NCBI GenBank assembly: GCA_020718525.1
Contig: DYRX01000001.1
Span: forward strand, 1-48,993
Origin: Victivallis vadensis
Lineage (GTDB): Bacteria; Verrucomicrobiota; Lentisphaeria; Victivallales; GWF2-50-93
Reading direction: 5' to 3'
Length of the DNA: 48,993 nt
Part shown: positions 1 to 7,631 of the stretch, one piece after another
Position numbering within the stretch: position 1 is the first letter of the stretch
Layout of the letters: the number at the start of each line of letters is the position of its first letter
Notes under the pieces: generated by a model
The model's input: the letters and a program-made list of their open reading frames with translations, nothing else
What the model was told of the DNA's origin: nothing
The model's database searches: none
Made by a program: the position numbers and the translations under genes

Positions 1-1423
1 TTTTTTCAAAGGAAGCTATAGCGAGATCTATCGCCTTTATGTTGACGTCAATCAGGTTTTTCTTGTGTATTGAGAAAGGTATCAGATGCTTGAGGGTTTC
101 TATGGAGAATGCTCCGGTGACGAGGGCGAAGACGGCGAGCATCATGACCGACGCGGTCGCAGTCGAACCGAGCTCGTTGGCGAGCTGGGTCGCCGGAAAA
201 AACACGGTTTTAATATCGCTTCGGCCTGGTTTGACATGCACCAGGGACGAGTTTACAAAGATCGTGCCTCCGGGAATGACAGAATCCTGGAAGCTCATCA
301 GAGAAGGCTGGTTCATCGCGATCAGAACGGCAGGTTCCGAGACGACCGGATTGCCGATTTTTTTCTTTGACATGATCACGCTTGCGTTTGCGGTGCCTCC
401 CCTCATCTCCGCGCCATATGAGGGAATCCAAGTAGCATTGAGCCCTTCAAAGACGGCGCAGTTGGCGGAAAGTATGCCCGCGGACATGATGCCTTGCCCC
501 CCGAATCCGGCTATTTTAATCAGCAGATCGTTTTCGAGCTTCGAGACTGGAGCTGGCGTCATCGGGGCGATTTCGGGCGGCGACACTATCTTGAAAAGCT
601 CTTCGCCGCTTTTTCCAAGATTCAGCGAATACGGATAGGGGGCGATTTCGGATGCCATATCCCGGAAGAGCTTGACAGGAAAAACCTTTTCCATCTCCTC
701 CTTCATCCATTTTGACGCCTCGATCGGAGTCATTTTCCAGTTGACCGGACATGGCGACAGAATCTCCACAAAGCTGAAGCCTTTTCTCTCGTTCTGATAT
801 TTGAGAGACTTTCTAATCGCGGAGCGAGCTTTCATGACGCCTGCGGGACCGCTGAGTGAAACGCGCTCCACATAGACGGGAGTCTTCAGCGAATCCATGA
901 CCTCCGCCATGCCGATAGGCCTGCCCTCCCGCTCGAGGGATCTGCCCGACGGAGTTGTCATCGTCTTTTGGCCGAGCAGAGTGGTAGGAGCCATCTGGCC
1001 TCCGGTCATTCCGTAAACAGCGTTGTTTATGAAAAAGACGCTTACAAGTTCTCCTCTGTTGGCGGCGTGCATGATTGCGCCCATGCCAATTCCGGCGAGA
1101 TCTCCGTCCCCTTGGTACGATATGACAATCGCATCCTCGCGAGTCCTTTTCAGGCCGGTGGCTACCGCCGGGGCGCGTCCGTGGGCGCATTCAATGTTGC
1201 CATAATCAAAGTAGTGATAGGCAAAGACACTGCATCCGACAGGCGAGCAAAAGATGACTCTGTCGTTTAGTCCCAGATCGGTGGTGGCTTCGGCTATGAG
1301 CTTGTGGGCGACGCCGTGTCCACAGCCCGGACAATAATGGGTTATTTTTTCGCCTTCGCCTTTCCTTGTGAAGACATCGTAGAAGGCCGCAGGCTTGGAA
1401 TGCGTCAAATGCTCTTTTTTCAT
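1..1423 (-). CDS. 2-oxoacid:ferredoxin oxidoreductase, fused beta (TPP-binding) and gamma subunits, partial
   Basis: The frame is open from the ATG at 1423 to the window edge (about 474 codons), so the C-terminus is missing. Residues 1-250 are the thiamine diphosphate-binding beta subunit: CPGCGHG at 31-37, and the TPP motif starting at GDGDLAG (105-111) and closing with NN at 133-134. Residues about 300-474 are the gamma subunit, with GFGGQGIMSAG (307-317) and YGAEMRGG (336-343). These two subunits are commonly separate genes; here they are joined in one frame by a proline-rich linker near residue 285. The start overlaps the stop of the alpha-subunit gene as ATGA, so translation is probably coupled. 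With the alpha subunit and ferredoxin it should oxidise a 2-oxoacid to its acyl-CoA while reducing ferredoxin in the cytoplasm. The substrate (branched-chain 2-oxoacid or 2-oxoglutarate) cannot be fixed from sequence alone. Confidence 0.9.
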   Translation of the reverse strand, partial: MKKEHLTHSKPAAFYDVFTRKGEGEKITHYCPGCGHGVAHKLIAEATTDLGLNDRVIFCSPVGCSVFAYHYFDYGNIECAHGRAPAVATGLKRTREDAIVISYQGDGDLAGIGMGAIMHAANRGELVSVFFINNAVYGMTGGQMAPTTLLGQKTMTTPSGRSLEREGRPIGMAEVMDSLKTPVYVERVSLSGPAGVMKARSAIRKSLKYQNERKGFSFVEILSPCPVNWKMTPIEASKWMKEEMEKVFPVKLFRDMASEIAPYPYSLNLGKSGEELFKIVSPPEIAPMTPAPVSKLENDLLIKIAGFGGQGIMSAGILSANCAVFEGLNATWIPSYGAEMRGGTANASVIMSKKKIGNPVVSEPAVLIAMNQPSLMSFQDSVIPGGTIFVNSSLVHVKPGRSDIKTVFFPATQLANELGSTATASVMMLAVFALVTGAFSIETLKHLIPFSIHKKNLIDVNIKAIDLAIASFEK

Positions 1424-2478
1424 GGTTTCCCGAGCTCCTTGCAAAGCCTCTCGATTACATCCTTAGTCGAAGGCACCTTTCCTCCCATCCAGTTGAAAAG
1501 GCTAGTCCGCGCCTGACTGCGCATGACGGCGAGCCGCACGTCCTTGTGCATCTGTCCGTTGCTCAGCTCGACTGTTATGACTCTCTTGGCGTTTTTCGCG
1601 CGGGCTCCTATTGCTTTCTCCGGGAATGGAGAAAGGATTTTCGGCCGGATCAGACCTGCTTTTATCCCTTCGGCTCTGAGCTCCTGGACGGCGGTGTAGC
1701 AGATTCTCGCGCTTATGCCGTATGCGACGAAAAGGATTTCGGCATCCTCTGTGAAGGTTTCTTCCACATCTTCAAGGACTTCTGCGAGATCCTTGAATTT
1801 CTGATCCAGACGCATGTTGATGGCTTCAAGCTGATCGGCATTCATGAAGATTGAAGTGACAAGATTTTTGCGGCTTGCCGCGTCTCCGTAGAGAGCCCAG
1901 TCATGATGTCTCGATCTGAAGATCTCCTTGGGCAGGGAGACCGGCTCCATCATCTGCCCCACATAGGCGTCGGAAAGTATGAAGACAGGAGTCCTGTGCT
2001 CGTCCGCCAGCTCGAAGGCTCTGTAGGTGAAATCGCACATTTCCTGAGCCGAGTTTGGCGCCAGAACTATGCATTTGTAGTTTCCATGGGCTCCGGCTGT
2101 CACCACGGTGTCGTAGTCTCCCTGCTCCGGCCATATATTGCCGAGCCCAGGCCCCGCCCTCTGTATGTCAACAATCACGCAGGGAAGCTCGCATGCGGCA
2201 ATGTAGGAAATTCCCTCGGCCATGAGGCTTATGCCAGGTCCTGACGAGGCGGTCATGACGCGCGCTCCGGCCGCGGCGGCTCCGTAGAGCATGTTGATCG
2301 CGTTCACCTCGCATTCAGCCTGCAGAAAAAATCCGCCGGATTCCGGAAAAAGCTCAGCCGCAAGATGCGCTATTTCGCTGGCCGGAGTGATGGGATATCC
2401 AAAAAAATGCGTGGCCCCGCCAAGAAGAGCGCCACGGACGACCGCGTCGTTGCCCTTCATCAAGTGCTTGTCCTTCAT
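1420..2478 (-). CDS. vorB: 2-oxoacid:ferredoxin oxidoreductase alpha subunit (VorB/KorA family)
   Basis: A 352-residue alpha subunit of the VorB/KorA group. The N-terminal pyrimidine-binding part has GNDAVVRGALLGGATHFFGY (residues 9-28) and then YPITPASE, the hallmark of the family. The segment with TASSGPGISLM follows, and a domain II transketolase-like part lies near 240-340. It pairs with the TPP subunit downstream and the two-cluster ferredoxin upstream, giving the order ferredoxin, alpha, beta-gamma. The gene overlaps both neighbours by 4 bases (ATGA), a sign of stoichiometric translation. The closest named group is 3-methyl-2-oxobutanoate (2-ketoisovalerate) oxidoreductase subunit VorB, but 2-oxoglutarate enzymes look alike at this level, so the substrate is an inference. 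Confidence 0.92.
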   Translation of the reverse strand: MKDKHLMKGNDAVVRGALLGGATHFFGYPITPASEIAHLAAELFPESGGFFLQAECEVNAINMLYGAAAAGARVMTASSGPGISLMAEGISYIAACELPCVIVDIQRAGPGLGNIWPEQGDYDTVVTAGAHGNYKCIVLAPNSAQEMCDFTYRAFELADEHRTPVFILSDAYVGQMMEPVSLPKEIFRSRHHDWALYGDAASRKNLVTSIFMNADQLEAINMRLDQKFKDLAEVLEDVEETFTEDAEILFVAYGISARICYTAVQELRAEGIKAGLIRPKILSPFPEKAIGARAKNAKRVITVELSNGQMHKDVRLAVMRSQARTSLFNWMGGKVPSTKDVIERLCKELGKP

Positions 2479-2708
2479 GAGCTTTCGCCCTCTTCTTTTT
2501 CATTGATTACGCATATCGCGCCGGGCTCAGGGCAGACATAGAAGCAGAGTCCGCATCCGACACAGCGGCCTTCTCCCTCGAAAACTGCATAGTTGTATCC
2601 GAGGACATTGATTTCCCTCGCCATTGCTATGCATGACTTCGGACATGCCGCCTTGCAGTATCCGCATCCTTTGCATTGGGAAGGATCTATTTTAACTTTT
2701 TTCGACAT
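2475..2708 (-). CDS. 2[4Fe-4S] ferredoxin subunit of the 2-oxoacid oxidoreductase
   Basis: A 77-residue ferredoxin with two classic cluster motifs: CKGCGYCKAACP near residues 12-23 and CVGCGLCFYVCP near 49-60. It relays electrons from the TPP active site of the oxidoreductase encoded just downstream to free ferredoxin. An upstream in-frame TTG at 2723 would add five residues. The ATG at 2708 is preferred because GGAG and AGGA sit at ribosome-binding distance before it. It is the first gene of the three-gene operon and overlaps the alpha gene by 4 bases. Subunits of this kind are called VorC/KorD or delta in other systems. Confidence 0.9.
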   Translation of the reverse strand: MSKKVKIDPSQCKGCGYCKAACPKSCIAMAREINVLGYNYAVFEGEGRCVGCGLCFYVCPEPGAICVINEKEEGESS

Positions 2709-2910
2709 TTCCTGCCGCTCCAAATTCTATTCCAGCCGCCGCTCCAATTTTCTCAGACACCCGTTCCAGACGGACAGAGAGGCATTCTGGTGCATATGAA
2801 ACTAAATCGTTTCGTGAGAAAATCAAGTTCAAAATCATATTTCCTGATGCGGCATAGACAACAGCAATCTCCACGAATCAGGAATTCTGAAAGAGACAAG
2901 AACTTGTCCT

Positions 2911-2935
2911 CTCACAAAGGCGCAAAGGCACAAGG
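2911..2935. repeat. CAAAGGCG-type short tandem repeat in an intergenic region
   Basis: The intergenic stretch between the UroD-like gene and the ferredoxin gene (2709-2964) carries CACAAAGGCGCAAAGGCAC, a short run of near-identical heptamer-like units. Similar CGCAAAGGCGCAAAG runs occur between genes in several bacterial phyla as dispersed low-complexity repeats. Just upstream of the ferredoxin start, ATTGGAGCGGC is also nearly duplicated at two places about 25 bases apart. No gene or clear terminator was seen in the rest of this gap. Confidence 0.4.
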
Positions 2936-2964
2936 TTTTCACCCAGGAACGCTGAGCTCCTGCC

Positions 2965-4167
2965 TCAGTGTGATCCGTATTTGTCCAGCGCCTCAAACAT
3001 TGCGGAAATGTTTTCAGGGCTGACATCGGGCTGGATGTTGTGCACCTGGCAGAAGACAAATCCCCCGCCTGGCGATAGGATGTCCAGGTTTCTCTTCACC
3101 GCTTCGGCGACTTCCGCTGGAGATTTCACGTTGAGAACTGTCTGCGTGTCAACCCCGCCGCCCCAAAACGAAATGTCCTTTCCAAAATCACGCTTGAGCT
3201 CTTTCAAGTCCATCCCCTTGGCGCTGAGCTGAACCGGATTGATCGCGTCAACACCAATTTCAATCAGGTCCGGGATAAATTCCCGCATTGCTCCGCATGA
3301 ATGGAAGAGAATCGGTTTTCCAAAAGACTTTTTTACATGGCGGAACAATTCCGATTGATATGGCTTGATCTTGTCCTTGTACAGGGATGGTGAAAGCATT
3401 GGTCCGTTCTGAGTGCCAAGATCGTCGTTGAGCAAAACAATATCCACTGCATCTTTCAGAAGCGGTGCAAGAGAATCCACTCTACGGAAATAGCCTTCCA
3501 TCAGGATCTCGAGCAGAGTCTTTGTCATCAGGTCGTCCGAAATCAGGTCCACCATGAACTGCTCGTATCCGCGCAGGAGCTGTCCTGCCGCCAGGATATG
3601 ACAGCAGAGGTTGAATACAACGCAGTCTCCGTCCGCATGCATCGCTTCCGCCCGCTTCCGGAGGCTTTCTAGCGGCTCGTCGGCGAAAGAAGGATAGTCG
3701 AATCCATAAATTGCCTCTTTATACTGCCAGATCTCTTTCGGATCTTCAATATGCTGAAGAGGCGGATTGATCGGATCAAAATAATAACCGCCTCTTGGCC
3801 GGCGCGCAACAGGAAGCCCGTCTGCCCGGCGCACTACGGTGTCTCCGGCATCATCCGTTTCTTCATTCCAGCCAGCAGGCAGAAGCACATCGAAGCCAAG
3901 AGGATGAGTTCCTTCAATCCAGGATCTCGGTTCCGGCGTCAGGTTGGCTGTGTCAATCCTGAATCTGGCCTTGAGCTCGCCTCCAGGATATGCCACGTAT
4001 TGATAGGGCTCGAAGATCTTCAGTCTTGATGAAATGTTCAATTTTCTCTGCAGGCTTGCAAGCGCAGGGGCTGTAATTCCTGACGACTCAGTGCCTCCAA
4101 GATCGCGTGGAATCCTGTCGGACTCCTGATGCTTCAGCGCCATTAAAACTCTTTCCCTGGAATTCAT
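2965..4167 (-). CDS. Uroporphyrinogen decarboxylase-like (MtaA/CmuA/UroD superfamily) protein
   Basis: A 400-residue protein starting MNSRERVLMALKHQESDRIP, the typical N-terminus of UroD/MtaA-like enzymes in anaerobes. The TIM-barrel region contains FHSCGAM (near residue 290), where the His-x-Cys pattern matches the zinc-binding site of corrinoid methyltransferases. Near the end lies FWGGGVDTQ. This group is highly paralogous in Lentisphaerota-like genomes and most members are uncharacterised. True heme-pathway UroD is less likely because the N-terminus and the HSCG site follow the methyltransferase-like branch. The ATG at 4167 has AGGAAAGG upstream and overlaps the acyltransferase stop by 4 bases, so the long upstream in-frame extension is out-of-frame read-through of that gene. 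The functional link to the upstream genes is unclear. Confidence 0.85.
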   Translation of the reverse strand: MNSRERVLMALKHQESDRIPRDLGGTESSGITAPALASLQRKLNISSRLKIFEPYQYVAYPGGELKARFRIDTANLTPEPRSWIEGTHPLGFDVLLPAGWNEETDDAGDTVVRRADGLPVARRPRGGYYFDPINPPLQHIEDPKEIWQYKEAIYGFDYPSFADEPLESLRKRAEAMHADGDCVVFNLCCHILAAGQLLRGYEQFMVDLISDDLMTKTLLEILMEGYFRRVDSLAPLLKDAVDIVLLNDDLGTQNGPMLSPSLYKDKIKPYQSELFRHVKKSFGKPILFHSCGAMREFIPDLIEIGVDAINPVQLSAKGMDLKELKRDFGKDISFWGGGVDTQTVLNVKSPAEVAEAVKRNLDILSPGGGFVFCQVHNIQPDVSPENISAMFEALDKYGSH

Positions 4168-5129
4168 TGCCTTTCCTTTCGTGGAGAAATTTGCCCGGAT
4201 CTGCTCCTGCGCTCCAGATCCAGCCACCTGCGATGAGCCCACATCCATTGCTCCGGAACCCGCGCAATGATGCGTTCGAGCGCCGCCGTGTATGCCTGAG
4301 TCAGACATTTGATGTCCTCGTCCCTGTCGCCAGAGGCTTTTCTGACAATCACTTCCTCTACTATGAACTCGAAATTGAAGTCCTCGCTGGTCCTGATCAG
4401 CCCCCCCACGAGAATAGGTATTCCAGTCTTCAGATGGAGCCCGGCCGGAGCAATATGGCTCCTTGCCGGATGGCCGAAAAAGACTGTCTCGCATCCTTCA
4501 CTTGTCGAGGCGTGCTGATCCGAAACGAAACAGACGCTTTTCCCCTTTTTGACGGCGTCAACCAATGCCCTCATCGCGCCTTTCTTGTGGACTACGCTGT
4601 GCCTCGAGCTTATTCTGTCGTTTTCAAGCACCTTGCCTATCATCGGGTTGTCGAATGGTCTCATTATGGTGAGCATCTCCCTGCCGGAAAGCATTGTATA
4701 GGCGGTGCCGGCAACCTCCCAGTTGCCAAAGTGCCCTGTGATGACGATGAGCTGTTCAGAAGGCTTTCCATCTCCGCCGAAGGCGCTCGCAACAAAATCC
4801 GGTCTCCCGCTTGTTGATATTTTCGAGCGGATATTGTCCCTGCCGACGAATTGGCTGAACTTGACAATTTCTACAAAAAGCATTGCGAAATGCGCAAAGT
4901 TCCTCTTTGCCATGCTTTTCGCCTCGTCTTCATTCTTGGCGACTCCTGCGTGCAGAAGATTCCGGATAATCCTTCTTCTGTGCACAAAATCTGCGAAATA
5001 CGCAATTCTGGCAATGCATTTCGCGATGAGATACGAAATGCGGAGCGAGAGGGATCTCAAAATAATTCTTGCCAGAGCGAAGAACGAATATTCAATGACG
5101 ATCTGAATGCGGCTTTTCCCGTGCTTCAT
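4164..5129 (-). CDS. Lipid A biosynthesis acyltransferase (LpxL/HtrB family)
   Basis: A 321-residue member of the Kdo2-lipid A lauroyl/myristoyl acyltransferase family. The catalytic HX4E motif is visible as TGHFGNWE (His133, Glu138). Later come SDQHAS and FFGHPARSHIAP, where the family has its second conserved block, and WMWAHRRW near the C-terminus is the usual end signature. The N-terminus is hydrophobic and basic, fitting an inner-membrane anchor. It would add a secondary acyl chain to lipid A on the cytoplasmic face, and so implies an LPS outer membrane. The start overlaps the upstream transporter stop (ATGA), and the stop overlaps the UroD-like start the same way. Which acyl chain it transfers is not predictable. 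Confidence 0.9.
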   Translation of the reverse strand: MKHGKSRIQIVIEYSFFALARIILRSLSLRISYLIAKCIARIAYFADFVHRRRIIRNLLHAGVAKNEDEAKSMAKRNFAHFAMLFVEIVKFSQFVGRDNIRSKISTSGRPDFVASAFGGDGKPSEQLIVITGHFGNWEVAGTAYTMLSGREMLTIMRPFDNPMIGKVLENDRISSRHSVVHKKGAMRALVDAVKKGKSVCFVSDQHASTSEGCETVFFGHPARSHIAPAGLHLKTGIPILVGGLIRTSEDFNFEFIVEEVIVRKASGDRDEDIKCLTQAYTAALERIIARVPEQWMWAHRRWLDLERRSRSGQISPRKERQ

Positions 5130-6622
5130 GGCTCTGTTCCAGCTCCTGGAAGAGTCTTCTCATGAACCTGGGACTCCTGGATCTTCGCGTTTGCAGATTT
5201 GCCAGCAGGCATGAATGGAGTCATGGCGCTCAGCATGAGCCAGGCGCCAATCAGCGCAATCAGCGACGAGAGGAAGCCAAGCTTGAGCCAGTAGAAAAAA
5301 CTTACATGCAGGTGAGACTTGCGCTCAAGCATACCAAGGGCGACTATGTTCGCGGTGCTTCCAATCATGGTTATGTTTCCACCAAAGCACGCGCCAAAAA
5401 GCAGAGCCCACCACAAAGGAAAGACATTGACAGACTTCGAGAGCTCCTCGATGACCGGACAGAACGCCGCGACAAAGATCACGTTGTCAACAAACGCCGA
5501 GCCAAGAGCCGAAATTGACAGAATCATCGGGACCAGAGTGTTCAAATCATGTCCGCAGACCTTCGAAAAACCATGCGCCATGACTCTGGTGACGCCAGTA
5601 TGCTCCAGCGTTCCTGCGACGGCAAAAAGGAGCATGAAGAAAAGAAGCGTCCACCAGTCAACCTCGTGCTCGACATAATGCCTTGCCCTGTCTCTTTTTA
5701 TGATCATGATGACTCCCGCGCAGACAAGCGGGGCGATAAGAAGGATGCTGTTGGTGTCCAGCCCCAGACGGCTTTCGATCTGATGGTGCGAGGCGATGAA
5801 TGCGATAGTGAGAAGAAGCAGTGCAAGCCCCTGGCGGTAAGGGACCTGGACTTTTGGAGCAAGCCCGAGATCACGGGAGAGCCTGTCCTTGAGCCTGCGG
5901 TCGAATTCGTCGAGATCCTTTCTGAAGTAGAAAAAGCAGAAAAGCTCCGTTAGAAAAAGGCAGACCAGCATGCATGGAAACGCCCAGATCATGAAATCCT
6001 CGAAGGTCAAATGCGCCTTTGTCCCTATGTAGATGCCGACCGGATTGCCCATCATGGTGCCGGCGCTTCCAACGTTTGTTGCCAAGACCGCCATGATGAC
6101 ATAGGGGGCTGGGCTGAGCTTGAGCCTGTCGCAGACCTGGAAGATGAGAGTAGAAACAAATATGATCGAGGTGACTTCATCAACCGCACAGGCGAGAAGC
6201 GCAGAAGCGGTCGCAGTCGCCGCCATGAAGCGCCTCGCGCTTATATTGGGCATTGACACTATGAGCTGGACGACCCAGGTGAAGAAACCAAGATCCCGCA
6301 GTGCGCCAACGATGATCATCATCCCGACAAGAAAGAGTATCACCTCGAGCGCGGCGGACTGGACAAATGACGGGATGCTGAGCGAATGCGAGCAGATCAG
6401 CACGGCAAGCCCGATGAAGGCGATGGCAAGACGGAAGTTCCAGAAAAAAAGCGTGCCCAGAATAATTCCGACAAAGACGCCGGAAGCCACTGACTGAAGC
6501 GGGTCAAAGACGTAGATGCGCCCCAGAATTCCGACGGAGAGGCTGAGGAGGAGAAGGATGCCGAGCCTCTTGATCAGCGACGAGATTCCTATGTCAGAAC
6601 TGCTTTCCGCCGTTTCACTCAT
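5126..6622 (-). CDS. NhaD/ArsB-type ion transporter (probable Na+/H+ antiporter)
   Basis: A 498-residue polytopic membrane protein of the ion transporter superfamily (NhaD, ArsB, SLC13-like), with roughly 11-12 hydrophobic segments. Conserved blocks are CAVDEVTSIIFVSTLIFQ, VGSAGTMMGNPVGIYIG and, in the second half, AFVDNVIFVAAFCP and GGNITMIGSTANIVALG. The paired NP/TAN signatures in two inverted halves are typical of the family. It most likely exchanges Na+ for protons, but a dicarboxylate or other anion substrate cannot be excluded. Its ribosome-binding site (GGGAGTG) lies within the last codons of the EIIA/CBS gene, 7 bases upstream. That arrangement couples the two and suggests the EIIA/CBS protein regulates this transporter. 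Confidence 0.85.
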   Translation of the reverse strand: MSETAESSSDIGISSLIKRLGILLLLSLSVGILGRIYVFDPLQSVASGVFVGIILGTLFFWNFRLAIAFIGLAVLICSHSLSIPSFVQSAALEVILFLVGMMIIVGALRDLGFFTWVVQLIVSMPNISARRFMAATATASALLACAVDEVTSIIFVSTLIFQVCDRLKLSPAPYVIMAVLATNVGSAGTMMGNPVGIYIGTKAHLTFEDFMIWAFPCMLVCLFLTELFCFFYFRKDLDEFDRRLKDRLSRDLGLAPKVQVPYRQGLALLLLTIAFIASHHQIESRLGLDTNSILLIAPLVCAGVIMIIKRDRARHYVEHEVDWWTLLFFMLLFAVAGTLEHTGVTRVMAHGFSKVCGHDLNTLVPMILSISALGSAFVDNVIFVAAFCPVIEELSKSVNVFPLWWALLFGACFGGNITMIGSTANIVALGMLERKSHLHVSFFYWLKLGFLSSLIALIGAWLMLSAMTPFMPAGKSANAKIQESQVHEKTLPGAGTEP

Positions 6623-6629
6623 CAGCGTT

Positions 6630-7565
6630 TCACTCCCAGAATATTTGCGAGAAGAAGGAGGACAATTCTATGGTGCCTGCGAATTTCCCACTTTTGAGTA
6701 CGATGATCTGGCGGATTTTCTGCATAAGAAAAATCTTCGCCACCTGAATGGCGGGCAAATCGCCTTCGACTGCCACGTAGTCGTCTCTCATGATGTCTGC
6801 AAGCTTTGTCTCAGAGTCTTTTTTCAGAAGCTCTGCAAATGGCTGGAAGCGCAGTATGGGGGAGAGATCCTCCATCCAAAGAAGGTGCTCGGGCAGGCTA
6901 GCCTTGAGGATGTCCTCGATGGAGATCTGGCCCCTGACATCTCCATCGGAATCTACGATTGGAATGTCCATCGTCTTCCGCGTCGCAAAAGTCTCTATCA
7001 AAGTCTTAAGGCTGTCCCCCTCCTCGAGAACCGGATTTTTTTTCGACGCGAGATCCATCGCCGTGATGTAGTCGGGGACCGCCTCGCTGTACTTGGAAAG
7101 CAGAGCAAGCAGTTCGGAGGGAGACTTCGCTTCAGAGATCCGTTGAAGATCTGAATCGTTCTTGAACTCCTTCGCCAGCGCCGATATGACCTTGAGATGC
7201 GCCGCCGGATCCTGCTTCGGGCTTATCACAAGAACCACAATATTGACTGGTGGCATGCTGGACGCATTGAAATCAATGCCCCTCGGAGAAGTGCCCAACG
7301 CGACGGAAACCGTTTTCAAACCGTCGAATCTCGCATGGGGAACCGCCAGTCCTTTTGCAATGACCGTCGGCATAAGATCTTCGCGGGTCATTACTGCGGC
7401 GGCAATTTCTTCAGGGCTTATTCCAGGGACAGTTCTGGAAAGAGACGTCGCAAGTTCGAGCACCGCGCCACGGCTTGTCGCCGACGAGAGTCCGCATACA
7501 ATGTTCGCCTCGGCAATGTAGTCAATGAAATGAAGCTCGGGCGCCTTGCTTTTCTGCATTTGCAT
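6630..7565 (-). CDS. PTS EIIA type-2 domain fused to a CBS-pair: probable regulator
   Basis: A 311-residue soluble fusion. Residues about 10-150 form a fructose/nitrogen-type EIIA domain with the phospho-accepting histidine in LAVPHARF (His77). Residues about 165-305 hold two CBS motifs (VDSDGDVRGQISIEDIL and a second ending GTIELSSFF), which usually bind adenine nucleotides. No EIIB or EIIC lies nearby, so it is more likely a PTS-Ntr-style sensor than part of a sugar transporter. Its stop lies 7 bases before the NhaD-like transporter, whose ribosome-binding site it contains. A role in adjusting ion transport to energy state is an inference. GGGA precedes the first of two possible ATG codons. 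Confidence 0.88.
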   Translation of the reverse strand: MQMQKSKAPELHFIDYIAEANIVCGLSSATSRGAVLELATSLSRTVPGISPEEIAAAVMTREDLMPTVIAKGLAVPHARFDGLKTVSVALGTSPRGIDFNASSMPPVNIVVLVISPKQDPAAHLKVISALAKEFKNDSDLQRISEAKSPSELLALLSKYSEAVPDYITAMDLASKKNPVLEEGDSLKTLIETFATRKTMDIPIVDSDGDVRGQISIEDILKASLPEHLLWMEDLSPILRFQPFAELLKKDSETKLADIMRDDYVAVEGDLPAIQVAKIFLMQKIRQIIVLKSGKFAGTIELSSFFSQIFWE

Positions 7566-7600
7566 CAGTTTTTCCCTTAGAATCGCATTATGTGAATATT

Positions 7601-7621
7601 CCCCAAGCCTGTAGCTTGAGG
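7601..7621 (-). terminator. Small hairpin between beta-helix and EIIA/CBS genes
   Basis: CCCCAAGC at 7601-7608 and GCTTGAGG at 7614-7621 pair as an 8-bp stem with one G-U (on the transcribed minus strand) and a 5-base loop. It sits in the 66-base gap between two co-directional genes. There is no strong U-tract, so it may be a weak terminator or a processing site that lowers downstream expression. Confidence 0.35.
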
Positions 7622-7631
7622 ATTTTCTCTG

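Noticed and set aside
39..638. Open frame of 199 codons on the plus strand at the window start
   Set aside because: The minus strand carries a continuous oxidoreductase frame with diagnostic motifs through this whole stretch.
4107..5165. Several plus-strand open frames (up to 236 codons)
   Set aside because: They are antisense to the acyltransferase and UroD-like genes and show no family motifs.
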